From: Bacteroidota bacterium
GTDB lineage: Bacteria > Bacteroidota > Bacteroidia > Flavobacteriales_F > PHOS-HE28
Length of the DNA: 32,621 nt
Reading direction: 5' to 3'
Assembly (NCBI GenBank): GCA_018267055.1
Contig: JAFDZF010000189.1
Span: 1-32,621 of the forward strand
This document shows positions 10,315 to 18,051 of this stretch, in pieces. The translations under genes and the position numbers were made by a program. Position 1 is the stretch's first letter; every line of letters begins with the position of its first letter. The notes beneath the pieces were generated by a model that saw only the letters and a list, made by a program, of their open reading frames with translations, did no database searches and had not been told where the DNA came from.

Positions 10315-11034
10315 TCACTTCACGATCTCCAGCAGCTCCACCTCGAAGATGGTCACGCTGTTCGCGGGGATCTCCGGGCCGGGGCTCTGCGCCCCCCAGC
10401 CCAGACCGGCCGGGATGTAGAGCTTCCAACGGGAGCCTACGGGCATCAGCTGCAGGGCCTCGGTCCAGCCGGCGATGACGCCGTTCAGGCTCGTGACCAT
10501 GGGCTGCCCCTTCTTGTAGGAGCTATCGAACTCGTTGCCGTTGATGAGGGTACCGCGGTAGTTCACCTTCACCTGGTCGGCCAGGGTGGGCTTGGGGCCT
10601 TTGCCGGCTTGAAGGACCTCGTACTGCAGGCCGCTGGCGGTGGTGATCACACCGGGCTTCTTGCCGTTCTCCGTGAGCCAGGCCTCACCCGCACGCAGGT
10701 TGGCCTCGGCCTCGGCCATCTGCTCGGCCATCATCCGCTTCTGCGCCTCCACCATGTAGGCCTGCACCATCGTGCGCACCTTGTCGGTGGTGATCTTCTC
10801 GGTGCTGTCGAACCCATCGCGGATGCCGGCGAAGAAGGCTTCGATGTTCAGGGAGTCCAGCCGCGCATTGCGCATGCTCTCCTTCAGGTTGTGCCCCACG
10901 TCGGTGCCCATGCCGTAGCTCACCGAATCGCGGTTGGTCAGCAGCGCGGCGCTGTCCTTCTGGCCGGTGACATGGTTGGTACAGGCGCTCAGCAGCATGG
11001 CCGCCAGCGCGGGAAGGCAGAAACGGATGTTCAT
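10315..11034 (-). CDS. FKBP-type peptidyl-prolyl cis-trans isomerase, lipoprotein
   Basis: 239 residues starting at MNIRFCLPALAAMLLSACTNH. LLSAC is a lipobox, so the protein is lipid-anchored, probably in the periplasm or outer membrane. A helical FKBP dimerisation-type N domain (about residues 30-125, YGMGTDVGHNLKESM to AQKRMMAEQMAEAEANL) is followed by an FKBP catalytic domain. That domain contains ASGLQYEVLQAGKGPKP, VNYRGTLINGNEFDSSY, VIAGWTEALQLMPVGSRWKLYIP and NSVTIFEVELLEI. The architecture is like Mip/FkpA folding factors. A promoter-like TATCTTCG (minus strand, 11055-11062) stands 20 bases before the start. Confidence 0.94.
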   Translation of the reverse strand: MNIRFCLPALAAMLLSACTNHVTGQKDSAALLTNRDSVSYGMGTDVGHNLKESMRNARLDSLNIEAFFAGIRDGFDSTEKITTDKVRTMVQAYMVEAQKRMMAEQMAEAEANLRAGEAWLTENGKKPGVITTASGLQYEVLQAGKGPKPTLADQVKVNYRGTLINGNEFDSSYKKGQPMVTSLNGVIAGWTEALQLMPVGSRWKLYIPAGLGWGAQSPGPEIPANSVTIFEVELLEIVK

Positions 11035-11105
11035 CTCGGGGTCTTGGGGGGCGGCGAAGATAGGCGGCCCCGGGGCCTTCCCACCGCGCCCTGCCCCTCG
11101 GCCCC

Positions 11106-11927
11106 TCAACGGGTATCGGGGCCCGTGAGGATCACCCGCAGCTTCCGGCGGAACCGCGCATAGGCGCCCAGGTCGCTGTGGTAGCCCTTGGCGAAGCTGA
11201 TCAGCTCGCGGTGCACGTCGGCGGGCACGGTGGCATAGAGCCGGAGCGCACTGCTGTAGGGCACCACCGGGTCGCGCTTGCCGTGGAAGATGTACACCGG
11301 GCACTTCACCCGCAGCATGGCCTTGTCGCTGCGGAACGGATAGCGCAGCAGCCAGCGGTACGGCAGGATGGCCAGGTAGTGCCGCGCCACGTCGAAGAAG
11401 TTCGCGAACGGCGATTCCAGGATGAGCAGCCGGGGCGCATGCGCCGCAGCGATGGGGACCGCCAGCCCCGTGCCCAGGGAGCGGCCATAGACCACGATGT
11501 CGGCCTCGGCGTACCGCTCCCGCAGGTGGGCGTACCAGGCGGCGGCATCGGTATGCAGGGCGGCCTCGGTGATGGTGCCCCGGCTCTTGCCATAGCCCCG
11601 GTAGTCGGGCATCAGCACGTCATAGCCCAGGGCGGTGAACCGCGCCGCACGGCGCCCCCACCGGCGGAGGCTGCCCGTGTTCCCATGGAAGTAGAGCACC
11701 ACGCCCCGGGGCTCGGGCACGGTGAACCGCAGCGCATGCACCCGCGCGCCGTCCGGCCGGTCCAGGAACACTTCCTCGAAGGGCTGCTTGAACCGGAACA
11801 CGTATTTGTCCGACACCCGGAAGCGCACGAAGATGAACCGCTCCTGGAACCACCAGTAGAAGAGGCACACCCCCGTGTAGGCCAGGAGCAGCAACAACAG
11901 GGTGGAAAGCACGAAGAGGGTCACCAT
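11106..11927 (-). CDS. Alpha/beta hydrolase (S33/BAAT-like), membrane-anchored
   Basis: 273 residues. One N-terminal transmembrane segment (residues 3-26) is followed by an alpha/beta-hydrolase domain. The oxyanion-hole motif HGNTGS is at 81-86, the nucleophile elbow YGRSLG puts Ser at 150, and the acid and base are Asp219 (HGKRDPVVP) and His250 (YHSDL), so the triad is complete. This resembles the Bem46/ABHD13-type family of uncertain substrate. The promoter-like TACTTTCG at 11929-11936 (minus strand) ends one base before the ATG, so either the mRNA is leaderless or the box is chance. Confidence 0.9.
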   Translation of the reverse strand: MVTLFVLSTLLLLLLAYTGVCLFYWWFQERFIFVRFRVSDKYVFRFKQPFEEVFLDRPDGARVHALRFTVPEPRGVVLYFHGNTGSLRRWGRRAARFTALGYDVLMPDYRGYGKSRGTITEAALHTDAAAWYAHLRERYAEADIVVYGRSLGTGLAVPIAAAHAPRLLILESPFANFFDVARHYLAILPYRWLLRYPFRSDKAMLRVKCPVYIFHGKRDPVVPYSSALRLYATVPADVHRELISFAKGYHSDLGAYARFRRKLRVILTGPDTR

Positions 11928-11928
11928 G

Positions 11929-11936
11929 CGAAAGTA
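11929..11936 (-). promoter_or_regulatory. Candidate -7 box touching the hydrolase start codon
   Basis: TACTTTCG on the minus strand ends one base from the ATG at 11927. No well-spaced TTG was found upstream, so confidence is low. It is listed because the same octamer precedes other genes here. Confidence 0.35.
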
Positions 11937-12024
11937 CCGTCGGGGCCCAACGGCGGTCCACCGTTACGACCAGCGCCGTGCCGGAGGTCACATACGGAGG
12001 GAAGCCCCCTCAGGGTTTGCCTTC

Positions 12025-12040
12025 GCGGGTGAACACCCGC
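12025..12040. terminator. Hairpin in the 165-base gap between YaaA and the hydrolase
   Basis: GCGGGTG (12025-12031) and CACCCGC (12034-12040) form a perfect 7-bp inverted repeat downstream of yaaA. It is flanked by direct repeats of CCGTGC(C)GGAGGTC (11976-11989 and 12048-12060) and outer arms GCGCCG/CGGCGC (11973-11978, 12061-12066). Terminator role is inferred; there is no T tract. Confidence 0.4.
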
Positions 12041-12092
12041 TCGTCCGCCGTGCGGAGGTCCGGCGCGGCCATGCCAGCGAACCCTATGTCGC

Positions 12093-12890
12093 TCAACGGA
12101 ACTGCGTAAGGGGAATGGACTTCTCGCGCGTGAACACCCATTCGCTTTCGCTGCTCAGCTCCTTGTTGAAACGGTATCCGTGCGCATCATACTGCTTCAG
12201 CTTGTCGGGGGCCATCAGGCGGTGGTCGATGATCCAGCGGCACATGGCCCCCCGATGGTATTTGGCGAAGACCATCACGATCCGGTAGCCGCTAGGCCCC
12301 TTGTCCTTGAACACGGGCGTGATGATGCGCCCCTTCAGCTTGCCGGGCTTCACGCTCTTGAAATACTCCGAGGAGGCCAGGTCCACCAGCACGTCGGTGC
12401 CGCTCGCCTCCAGCGCCGTGTTCAGCGCCTCGGTGATGCGGTCGCCCCAGAAGGCATAGAGGTCCTTCTTGCCGCGGCCGGGACTGAAAGGCGTGCCCAT
12501 CATCAGGCGGTAGGCCTGCATCAGGTCCAGCGGGCGCAGCACCCCATAAAGGCCGCTGAGGATGCGCACGTGCCGCTGCGCGAAAGCCAGGTCGGCCGCC
12601 ACGAGCGTGCGCGCCTGCAGCCCGCGGTACACCTCGCCGTTGAAGGCCAGCACCGCCGGCTTCGCGTTCTTCACCGTGAAGGGCCGCGACCATTCCTGGT
12701 AGCGCGCGTGGTTCAGTCCGGCCAGCTTCGGGCTCAGGTCCATCAGTTGCCCCACCTTCTTCGCGCTGAGCGTGCGCAGCTTGGTGATGAGGGCCTCGCT
12801 CTGGTCCAGGAACTCGGGCTGGGTGGCTTCCTTCATCGCCTTCACGGGCGACATGTCGAGGTCCTTCGCGGGCGAGAGCACGGTGAGCAT
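12093..12890 (-). CDS. yaaA: Peroxide stress protein YaaA (UPF0246)
   Basis: 265 residues from the ATG at 12890 (MLTVLSPAKDLDM). Family landmarks seen are LSPAKDLD at the N-terminus, AVLAFNGEVYRGL, VRILSGLYGVLRPLDLMQAYRLMMGT, NLAS-type block VDLASSEYFKSV, and KYHRGAMCRWIID near the C-terminus. YaaA in E. coli limits intracellular iron and protects DNA and proteins during hydrogen peroxide stress, and it binds DNA. The longer frame beginning at 12908 uses TTG and is less likely. A GATCTTTG box (minus strand, 12892-12899) sits just before the chosen ATG. The gene is divergent from the phosphoribosyltransferase gene. Confidence 0.94.
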   Translation of the reverse strand: MLTVLSPAKDLDMSPVKAMKEATQPEFLDQSEALITKLRTLSAKKVGQLMDLSPKLAGLNHARYQEWSRPFTVKNAKPAVLAFNGEVYRGLQARTLVAADLAFAQRHVRILSGLYGVLRPLDLMQAYRLMMGTPFSPGRGKKDLYAFWGDRITEALNTALEASGTDVLVDLASSEYFKSVKPGKLKGRIITPVFKDKGPSGYRIVMVFAKYHRGAMCRWIIDHRLMAPDKLKQYDAHGYRFNKELSSESEWVFTREKSIPLTQFR

Positions 12891-12911
12891 GGGCACAAAG
12901 ATCCTCAAAAC

Positions 12912-12965
12912 AGCGGTCGGCGATCGACGGGAGCACGAGCGGCCGGCCGTTGCCTGCCGACCGCT
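12912..12965. repeat. Intergenic inverted repeat with 10-bp arms and central palindrome
   Basis: AGCGGTCGGC (12912-12921) pairs perfectly with GCCGACCGCT (12956-12965). Between them is the palindrome CGGCCGGCCG. It lies in the divergent yaaA/phosphoribosyltransferase gap. The right arm and its flank, GCCTGCCGACCGCTT (12952-12966), recurs exactly at 15276-15290. Confidence 0.6.
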
Positions 12966-12978
12966 TGTGCACGTCCGC

Positions 12979-12986
12979 TACTTTCG
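12979..12986 (+). promoter_or_regulatory. Candidate -7 box before the phosphoribosyltransferase gene
   Basis: TACTTTCG ends 4 bases before the ATG at 12991. The nearest TTG triplets are 11 and 26 bases upstream, outside the usual spacing. If real, the mRNA would be nearly leaderless. Confidence 0.4.
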
Positions 12987-12990
12987 CACC

Positions 12991-13494
12991 ATGCCTCCCG
13001 AGCGCACCATCGTCCTGGACCACGACCGCGTGCAACGCAAGCTGCGCCGCATCGCCTTCCAGATCTACGAGGAGAACTGTGCGCAGCAGGAGCTGACCCT
13101 GGTGGGCGTCGTGCCGCGCGGGCTGCAGCTGGCCAAGCGCCTCAAGGCCATCTTGGAAGAGATCTCGCCGCTGCGCATCACGCTGCTGGAGCTGACGCTG
13201 GACAAGGACCAGCCGCTCACCGGCCCGGTGAAGCTCAATACCGCCATCGGCACGCTGGAAGGCCGTGTGGTGGTGCTGGTGGACGACGTGCTGATGAGCG
13301 GCCGCACGCTGATGCATGCCGCCACGCACCTGGTGCAGGTGCCGCTCGACCGCCTCACCACCGTGGTGCTGGTGGACCGCCGCCACCGCGCCTACCCCAT
13401 CCGCGCCGACATCGTGGGGCTCACGCTCAGCACCACGCTGCAGGAACACATCAGCGTGGAGCTCGGCCGCAAGGACGCCGTCTACCTCTCCTGA
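12991..13494 (+). CDS. pyrR: PyrR-like phosphoribosyltransferase
   Basis: 167 residues. The PRPP-binding loop VVVLVDDVLMSGRTL spans residues 93-107. It is followed by VVLVDRRHRAYPIRADIVG, which closely follows the PyrR signature (LVDRGHRELPIRADYVG). PyrR proteins are uracil phosphoribosyltransferases and, in some bacteria, RNA-binding attenuators of pyrimidine operons. No pyrimidine gene is adjacent, so the regulatory role is open. The ATG at 12991 gives the normal PyrR length; the upstream extension of the frame enters the divergent yaaA gene. The 3' end overlaps the convergent aroK gene by 13 bases. Confidence 0.85.
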   Translation: MPPERTIVLDHDRVQRKLRRIAFQIYEENCAQQELTLVGVVPRGLQLAKRLKAILEEISPLRITLLELTLDKDQPLTGPVKLNTAIGTLEGRVVVLVDDVLMSGRTLMHAATHLVQVPLDRLTTVVLVDRRHRAYPIRADIVGLTLSTTLQEHISVELGRKDAVYLS

Positions 13495-13997
13495 CCCGCG
13501 ACCGCCGCCTGGATCCGCTCCGCCACGGCGCGGGGAGCGTCCGCCGCGGGGATGCGCAGGTGCGCCCGCGCATAGACGGGCATGCGCTCCGCGAGCAGCG
13601 TCGCGATGCGTTCGCGCAGCGCCTCCCCCTTCAGGCCGAAGAGCAGCGGCCGGTCGCCGCCGGCGCGGGCCGCGCGCTCCACCAGCACGTCCAGCGGCAC
13701 ATCGAGGTAGGCCACGGTGCCCGCGGCCTGCATGCGGTCCAGGTTGTCGAAGGCCGTGGGCGTGCCGCCGCCGCAGGCGATCACCACGTCCTCCTCCTCC
13801 AACAGCTCGTGCAGCACGGCGCGCTCCACCTCCCGGAAGGCCGCCTCCCCTTCCCGCATCACCCAGGGCGTCAGCGGACCGATGCGCTGCTCGATCACCC
13901 GGTCGATGTCCAGCAGCCGGAGGCCGAGCAATGGCGCCAGCTCCCGGCCCACGCGGCTTTTGCCGCTGCACATGAAGCCGATGAGGAAGAGGCGCAC
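13482..13997 (-). CDS. aroK: Shikimate kinase
   Basis: 171 residues from a GTG start (reads RLFLIGFMCSGKS). The Walker A loop GFMCSGKS is at 7-14, the DxD magnesium site D30-I-D32, the shikimate-binding FREVE at 54-58, CGGG at 75-78 and the lid region DRPLL with Arg116. All expected sites are present, so it should phosphorylate shikimate in the chorismate pathway. The upstream box TACCTTGC (minus strand) lies a few bases before the GTG. It converges with the PyrR-like gene and diverges from the GNAT-like gene. Confidence 0.94.
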   Translation of the reverse strand: MRLFLIGFMCSGKSRVGRELAPLLGLRLLDIDRVIEQRIGPLTPWVMREGEAAFREVERAVLHELLEEEDVVIACGGGTPTAFDNLDRMQAAGTVAYLDVPLDVLVERAARAGGDRPLLFGLKGEALRERIATLLAERMPVYARAHLRIPAADAPRAVAERIQAAVAGQER

Positions 13998-14053
13998 GGT
14001 CGCAAGGTATGCCGACCTTCGCCCCGCCGCCCGCCACCAGCGGGCCCATCAGC

Positions 14054-15268
14054 ATGAGGATCGCCTCCGTGAACGACGCGCGCACCCTGCGCGACTGGAC
14101 CCGCCTCCCCTGGCGCATCTACGCCCAGGACGCCAACTGGGTGCCGCACCTGAAGCAGGACGTGGAGAAGGTCTTCGACCCCGCGGTGAACAAGCTGCTG
14201 CGCCCCAAGGAAGGCGCTGAGCCGGGCTCGCCCGAGGCGAAGGGCGGGGCTATCGCGCGCTGGGTGCTGTACGACGCGCAGGGCACCGCCATCGGCCGCA
14301 TCGCCGCCTTCGTGGACCCGCGCACGGCCTGGACCGACAAGCAGCAACCCACCGGCGGATGCGGCTTCTTCGAGTGCATCGACGACCAGGCCGCGGCGGA
14401 CCTGCTCTTCGACACCGCGCGCGACTGGCTCAAGGCCCGGGGCCTGGAGGCCATGGACGGCCCCATCAACCTGGGCGAGCGCAACATGTTCTGGGGCCTG
14501 CTGATCGAGAACTGGACCGATCCGCCCATCTACGGCACCAACTACAACCCGGCCTACTACGTCCGCCTGTTCGAGGCCTACGGGTTCCGGCTCTACTTCA
14601 AGCAGCTCTTCTTCAAGCGCTCGGCCACGGCGCCCATCCAGCCCATCTTCCTCCGCAAGTACGCCCAGTTCCAGCGCGACCCCGACATCGTGGTGCGCGA
14701 TGCGCGCGGGATCCCGGCGGAGAAGCTGGCCGAGGACTTCCGTACCGTGCTCAACGCCGCCTGGGTGGACCATGAGAACTTCAAGCCCATGACCGCCGCC
14801 GCCGCGCTGAAGACCGTCAAGCAGATGAAGCCCGTGATGGACCCCCGCATCGTGGTGTTCGTGTACCACAAGGGCGCGCCCATCGCCTTCTACATCAACC
14901 TGCCGGAACTGAACGAGATCTTCCGCCACGTCCATGGGGACCTCAACTGGCTGGGCAAGCTGAAGTTCGTCTGGCACAAGTGGAAGGGAACGGCCCGCAC
15001 CATGACCGGCATCGTGTTCGGCGTGGTGAAGGAGTGGCAGGGCAAGGGCGTGGAGGGGGCGATGATCGCGCACATGGGCGAATGGCTCCAGCGCACCGGC
15101 CGGTACGGCGACACCGTGCTCACCTGGATCGGCGACTTCAACCCCAAGATGCTCCGCGTCTGCGAGAACCTGGGCGCGACGAACTACCGCACGCTGGCCA
15201 CCTACCGCTACCTCTTCGACCGCACGAAGCCGTTCGAGCGCCTGCCCCTCATCGAGAAGAAGGGGTGA
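14054..15268 (+). CDS. Large GNAT-superfamily-like protein
   Basis: 404 residues from the ATG at 14054 (MRIASVNDARTLRDWTRLPWRIYAQ); an in-frame ATG at 14009 would add 15 poorly supported residues. The opening block WRIYAQDANWVPHLKQDVEKVFDP and the central RWVLYDAQGTAIGRIAAFVD resemble long acyltransferase-fold proteins common in Bacteroidota. The C-terminal part, GIVFGVVKEWQGKGVEGAMI, has the Q/RxxGxG/A acetyl-CoA loop of GNAT enzymes, followed by TVLTWIGDFNPKMLRVCENLGA and typical terminal strands. The substrate is unknown. A GACCTTCG box lies at 14014-14021. Confidence 0.75.
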   Translation: MRIASVNDARTLRDWTRLPWRIYAQDANWVPHLKQDVEKVFDPAVNKLLRPKEGAEPGSPEAKGGAIARWVLYDAQGTAIGRIAAFVDPRTAWTDKQQPTGGCGFFECIDDQAAADLLFDTARDWLKARGLEAMDGPINLGERNMFWGLLIENWTDPPIYGTNYNPAYYVRLFEAYGFRLYFKQLFFKRSATAPIQPIFLRKYAQFQRDPDIVVRDARGIPAEKLAEDFRTVLNAAWVDHENFKPMTAAAALKTVKQMKPVMDPRIVVFVYHKGAPIAFYINLPELNEIFRHVHGDLNWLGKLKFVWHKWKGTARTMTGIVFGVVKEWQGKGVEGAMIAHMGEWLQRTGRYGDTVLTWIGDFNPKMLRVCENLGATNYRTLATYRYLFDRTKPFERLPLIEKKG

Positions 15269-15315
15269 GCGCGGCGCCTGCCGACCGCTTTTCCCCGATC
15301 GGTTGAAAAACCCAC

Positions 15316-15345
15316 TTGGAGCGTATCACCGGATCGTTACTTTTG
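15316..15345 (+). promoter_or_regulatory. Bacteroidota-type promoter of tRNA-Lys
   Basis: TTG at 15316-15318, 19-base spacer, TACTTTTG at 15338-15345, an exact match to TAnnTTTG. The mature tRNA begins 44 bases further on. Confidence 0.8.
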
Positions 15346-15388
15346 CGCCCTCAAATCGCCCAAGGGGGTATCCCCGGAAGCGAGGGAG

Positions 15389-15461
15389 GATCCTGTAGCT
15401 CAGTTGGTAGAGCACAACACTTTTAATGTTGGGGTCCTGGGTTCGAGCCCCAGCGGGATCA
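15389..15461 (+). tRNA. tRNA-Lys (anticodon TTT)
   Basis: The cloverleaf folds by eye: acceptor GATCCTG/CGGGATC with one G-T pair, D stem GCTC/GAGC, anticodon stem CAACA/TGTTG with loop CTTTTAA and anticodon TTT at 15422-15424, and T arm CTGGG-TTCGAGC-CCCAG. The discriminator is A at 15461 and CCA is not encoded. Promoter and terminator flank it directly, so it is a single-gene transcript. Confidence 0.97.
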
Positions 15462-15463
15462 CA

Positions 15464-15498
15464 GAAGCCTCGGCGAAAGCCGGGGCTTCTTCCTTTTG
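15464..15498 (+). terminator. Rho-independent terminator of tRNA-Lys
   Basis: An 11-bp stem (15464-15474 with 15479-15489, one G-T pair) closed by a GAAA tetraloop and followed by TTCCTTTT. It starts three bases after the tRNA end. Confidence 0.9.
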
Positions 15499-15717
15499 TG
15501 GCCCTACGGGAATAGGGTTCTGGCAAATCGGGTGGTTCGGTTCCTGGGGCATCCGGGAGCCTCAGTTGCAAAAGAGTTGCAAATCGCTCTGGCCCGCTCT
15601 GGGGGTCGATCCCAGGGAGGGCAGGATCGTCCGGGAACGGTGACTGGATTCCTATTGGGGTCTGAAGAAGAAAAATTCCTCTTCCACCCGCCCCAGCATC
15701 CTGGTCAGGCCGGTCCA
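15499..15717. other. Non-coding spacer between tRNA-Lys and the low-GC unit
   Basis: 219 bases without a convincing gene. It holds two direct copies of AGTTGCAAA (15564-15572 and 15575-15583). I looked for a duplicated tRNA 3' end that would mark an attachment site and did not find one here. The GC content starts to fall in this spacer. Confidence 0.5.
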
Positions 15718-16941
15718 TCAAGGCAGGAGCACCACAGGCTTGACCATCCTGGCCCCGTTCCGGGCATGCAGGACGAGGGAGTAGGCCCCTACCATCCCCG
15801 GGGCCTGGATCATCAACTCATTGGAAGGTGGCGTGATCCCGTGTTGAACGACCCTCCCATGCGGATCGACCAGGTCATAGGAAGTGATGGAGAGGGCTGA
15901 CGGCATGCGGACGATGCATGGACCACTGGCCGGGTTCGGAACGACCAGGATATCCCGTGACACGTCCTGGTCGTTCACGCTTTGGATGGAAGCACAGTAG
16001 CCATCCTCACAATAATCGACCCCCAAAGTGAACGTCCCATCGTTCAGATCAAGAAATGGAGGCTGGGTGAGCAGAGGGGTAGCGTCACAGATGTCGATCA
16101 CACCTTGAAGGGCACCGTGGTTCTCGGAATGTGCCGCGATACAGATCGAGCCTCCCCCATTGATCAGGCCGTAGTTGTAGAAGTCATGGCAAACGACCGC
16201 TCCATCCGGGTAGAGCGTCATCCCTCCGCTGATGAACTGATTGCCGATGAAGAAGGCACTATCCGTTGTAATGGTCCCGTGGACAAGGGCCGTATTGTTG
16301 AAGATGAACAGGCTATCGGTGCGGATGACCGCTCCTGCTTCATTCTCAAAGAAGCCATGGAAAGAGAAGGCTCCTCCCCCCGCCATATCGCCTGCGTTCA
16401 CCCATCCGGTACCAGCGCCAAGCCCCTTGTTGAACGTGCAGGAGGCATTGTTGTAGAAGACATTCGCGGAAAAGCATCGATCGGCTGTTATCGAACCGTC
16501 GTTGACCATCACGCTGAAGTCCCCGCAAAACAGGGTATCGACCACTTCGATATGACCGGTATTGAAGAACGTATCGGCGTTCTCGATATGGATGGTCCCA
16601 GCCTGTATCGTTCCTGAGCAGCGGGCTTGGTATGGGATCATGGTCATGATCGTCCAAGCATTGACCACCCCCTCGCAGGAAAGGCCCGCATCGACCTCAA
16701 ATCGTCCGCTTACGGACAATGACCCGATGGCGCTGATGCGGAGATAGTTCGCTGAGAGCATGAGATCTCCCGTGTGGAAGACCTCATGCTCAATGATCAG
16801 CGTGTCACAGGAAGAGGGGTCGCAACCGCAACTCCAGATCGCAGGGTCGGTGAACGCACCATCCGCCAGGGTAGAACACGTGGTCGCCCTGGTCATCAGG
16901 GACCACAGGATCGAGATCATGAACAGTAGCCAACGGGACAT
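15718..16941 (-). CDS. T9SS-exported protein with beta-helix-like body
   Basis: 407 residues with a signal peptide (MSRWLLFMISILWSLMTRATTC). The first mature block, DGAFTDPAIWSCGCDPSSCDTLIIEHEV, has the shape of the lectin-like G8/parallel-beta entry motif common in Bacteroidota surface proteins (GxWxDPxxWxGxxPxxxDxVxI). The middle is a run of short alternating beta strands with repeats such as GTIQAGTIHIENADT, as in a beta-helix. The last 75 residues (ILVVPNPASGPCIVRM to ARMVKPVVLLP) are a T9SS type A sorting domain. It likely sits on the surface or is released. The gene is 11 bases after the lipoprotein gene, so they form one unit. Base use is visibly less GC-rich than neighbouring genes. 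No catalytic motif seen. Confidence 0.82.
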   Translation of the reverse strand: MSRWLLFMISILWSLMTRATTCSTLADGAFTDPAIWSCGCDPSSCDTLIIEHEVFHTGDLMLSANYLRISAIGSLSVSGRFEVDAGLSCEGVVNAWTIMTMIPYQARCSGTIQAGTIHIENADTFFNTGHIEVVDTLFCGDFSVMVNDGSITADRCFSANVFYNNASCTFNKGLGAGTGWVNAGDMAGGGAFSFHGFFENEAGAVIRTDSLFIFNNTALVHGTITTDSAFFIGNQFISGGMTLYPDGAVVCHDFYNYGLINGGGSICIAAHSENHGALQGVIDICDATPLLTQPPFLDLNDGTFTLGVDYCEDGYCASIQSVNDQDVSRDILVVPNPASGPCIVRMPSALSITSYDLVDPHGRVVQHGITPPSNELMIQAPGMVGAYSLVLHARNGARMVKPVVLLP

Positions 16942-16952
16942 GCGAGAACGTT

Positions 16953-17996
16953 CTATTCAGGAGGAGGGAGAGAAGAAAGGCGTCTCTTGGGAATGCCGTG
17001 TTTCCAGACCCATGTGTGATGATACGGTCCCATGGGGTAGTAAGGGGAGCCGTAATCCATCGGGCCGCCGGAAAGCACCGCATAGTCCGCAGACCAATCT
17101 TCCCAAATGACCTCCCTGCCCGGCTCGAAGGAAGAAGGCGGTGCAAAGAACTGCTTCATTGTCAGATAGCGGCTCCAATAGTTCGGGAAACATAGCTCTG
17201 TTGGCGAGTTCCATCCGGAGTGGATCCATCCCGGACCTTGACCATCGTACTGTGTTGTTGGCGTGCCCGCATAGACAGGATAATTGTTGAGCCCGGTCCA
17301 GACCTGTGTATTGTCGCCGATGATCTGTGGTAGGGATACCGATACGAAGTACGTCCCTAATGGATAGGTATGTAGATCCCTCATTTTCGACTTCATCACA
17401 TCCGCCGCATCATTTCGGGGGGATATTTCGACATTTCCGACGAGGGCCTTCCAGCAGCCGGGATCAGGTTCGATGATGCCCCGGTCCTCATTCGACGTGA
17501 TCTTGGTCCACGATGCTCTTAAGGCCACTAGTTCGCTACTGGCTTCCTGCATATCGATATGGACCAAGTAGAGCGTGCCTCCTTGCCGGACCTCGGTCAG
17601 CTCGCTCAATAATTCTTCTTGTTTCGTCAGGAGGTCACGATTGTTCACCCAAAGGCTTCCACCTTCCCCTTGATGCACCGGTAGAGTAAGATCGATCGTT
17701 CCCTCAGTGGCTTCACCCTCGTTGGCTGATGGGTCACATTTCATATAGTTGGCGTCAGCCTCGGATAGCCAGACCGCTTCATTCAAGGGGCGCTCTCCAA
17801 GGTCATCACTTGACCTTGAGCGAAAGATCGCTCTTTGGTGCTGGAATTGTCCCAGCAGTACATCGATCTGTGCTTGCTGTGGACTGAACGGGACATTTGT
17901 CGCTATGTCCGGTGTCGGCTCACCGCGTTCTTTGGAGCAGCCCGCCACGAGCAGCAACGCGGATATGGCGTACAATGATGAAAGCGAATGTTTCAT
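16953..17996 (-). CDS. Predicted lipoprotein of unknown function
   Basis: 347 residues starting MKHSLSSLYAISALLLVAGCSKE, with lipobox LLVAGC. I recognise no domain. A helical, charged N-terminal half (EELLSELTEVRQGG) precedes a Trp/Tyr/Pro-rich C-terminal half (QVWTGLNNYPVYAGTPTTQYDGQGPGWIHSGWNSP, split here by eye into extended segments). The ATG at 17996 is fixed by the signal sequence and by a well-formed promoter directly upstream. It is the first gene of a two-gene unit with the T9SS protein, suggesting an anchored partner of that exported protein. GC is low: 25 of 60 bases in the line at 17341. Confidence 0.75.
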   Translation of the reverse strand: MKHSLSSLYAISALLLVAGCSKERGEPTPDIATNVPFSPQQAQIDVLLGQFQHQRAIFRSRSSDDLGERPLNEAVWLSEADANYMKCDPSANEGEATEGTIDLTLPVHQGEGGSLWVNNRDLLTKQEELLSELTEVRQGGTLYLVHIDMQEASSELVALRASWTKITSNEDRGIIEPDPGCWKALVGNVEISPRNDAADVMKSKMRDLHTYPLGTYFVSVSLPQIIGDNTQVWTGLNNYPVYAGTPTTQYDGQGPGWIHSGWNSPTELCFPNYWSRYLTMKQFFAPPSSFEPGREVIWEDWSADYAVLSGGPMDYGSPYYPMGPYHHTWVWKHGIPKRRLSSLPPPE

Positions 17997-18020
17997 GATC
18001 GTACGTTTATGGATATAAAA

Positions 18021-18051
18021 CGAAATTATATCTTGATAGGTATAATTCAAA
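18021..18051 (-). promoter_or_regulatory. Promoter of the lipoprotein/T9SS unit
   Basis: On the minus strand: TTTG (18051-18048), 19-base A/T-rich spacer, TAATTTCG (18028-18021). The leader to the ATG at 17996 would be roughly 18 bases. It is one of the best-spaced sites in the window. Confidence 0.75.

Noticed and set aside
15389-15717. tRNA-Lys as an attachment site with a duplicated 3' end
   Set aside because: No direct copy of the tRNA 3' sequence was found to about 18100, and no integrase gene; the short AGTTGCAAA pair is not tRNA-derived.
15326-15721. A 131-residue minus-strand frame across tRNA-Lys
   Set aside because: It contains the translated antisense of the tRNA (GARTQDPNIKSVVLYQLSY), a well-known false protein; promoter, tRNA and terminator explain this stretch.
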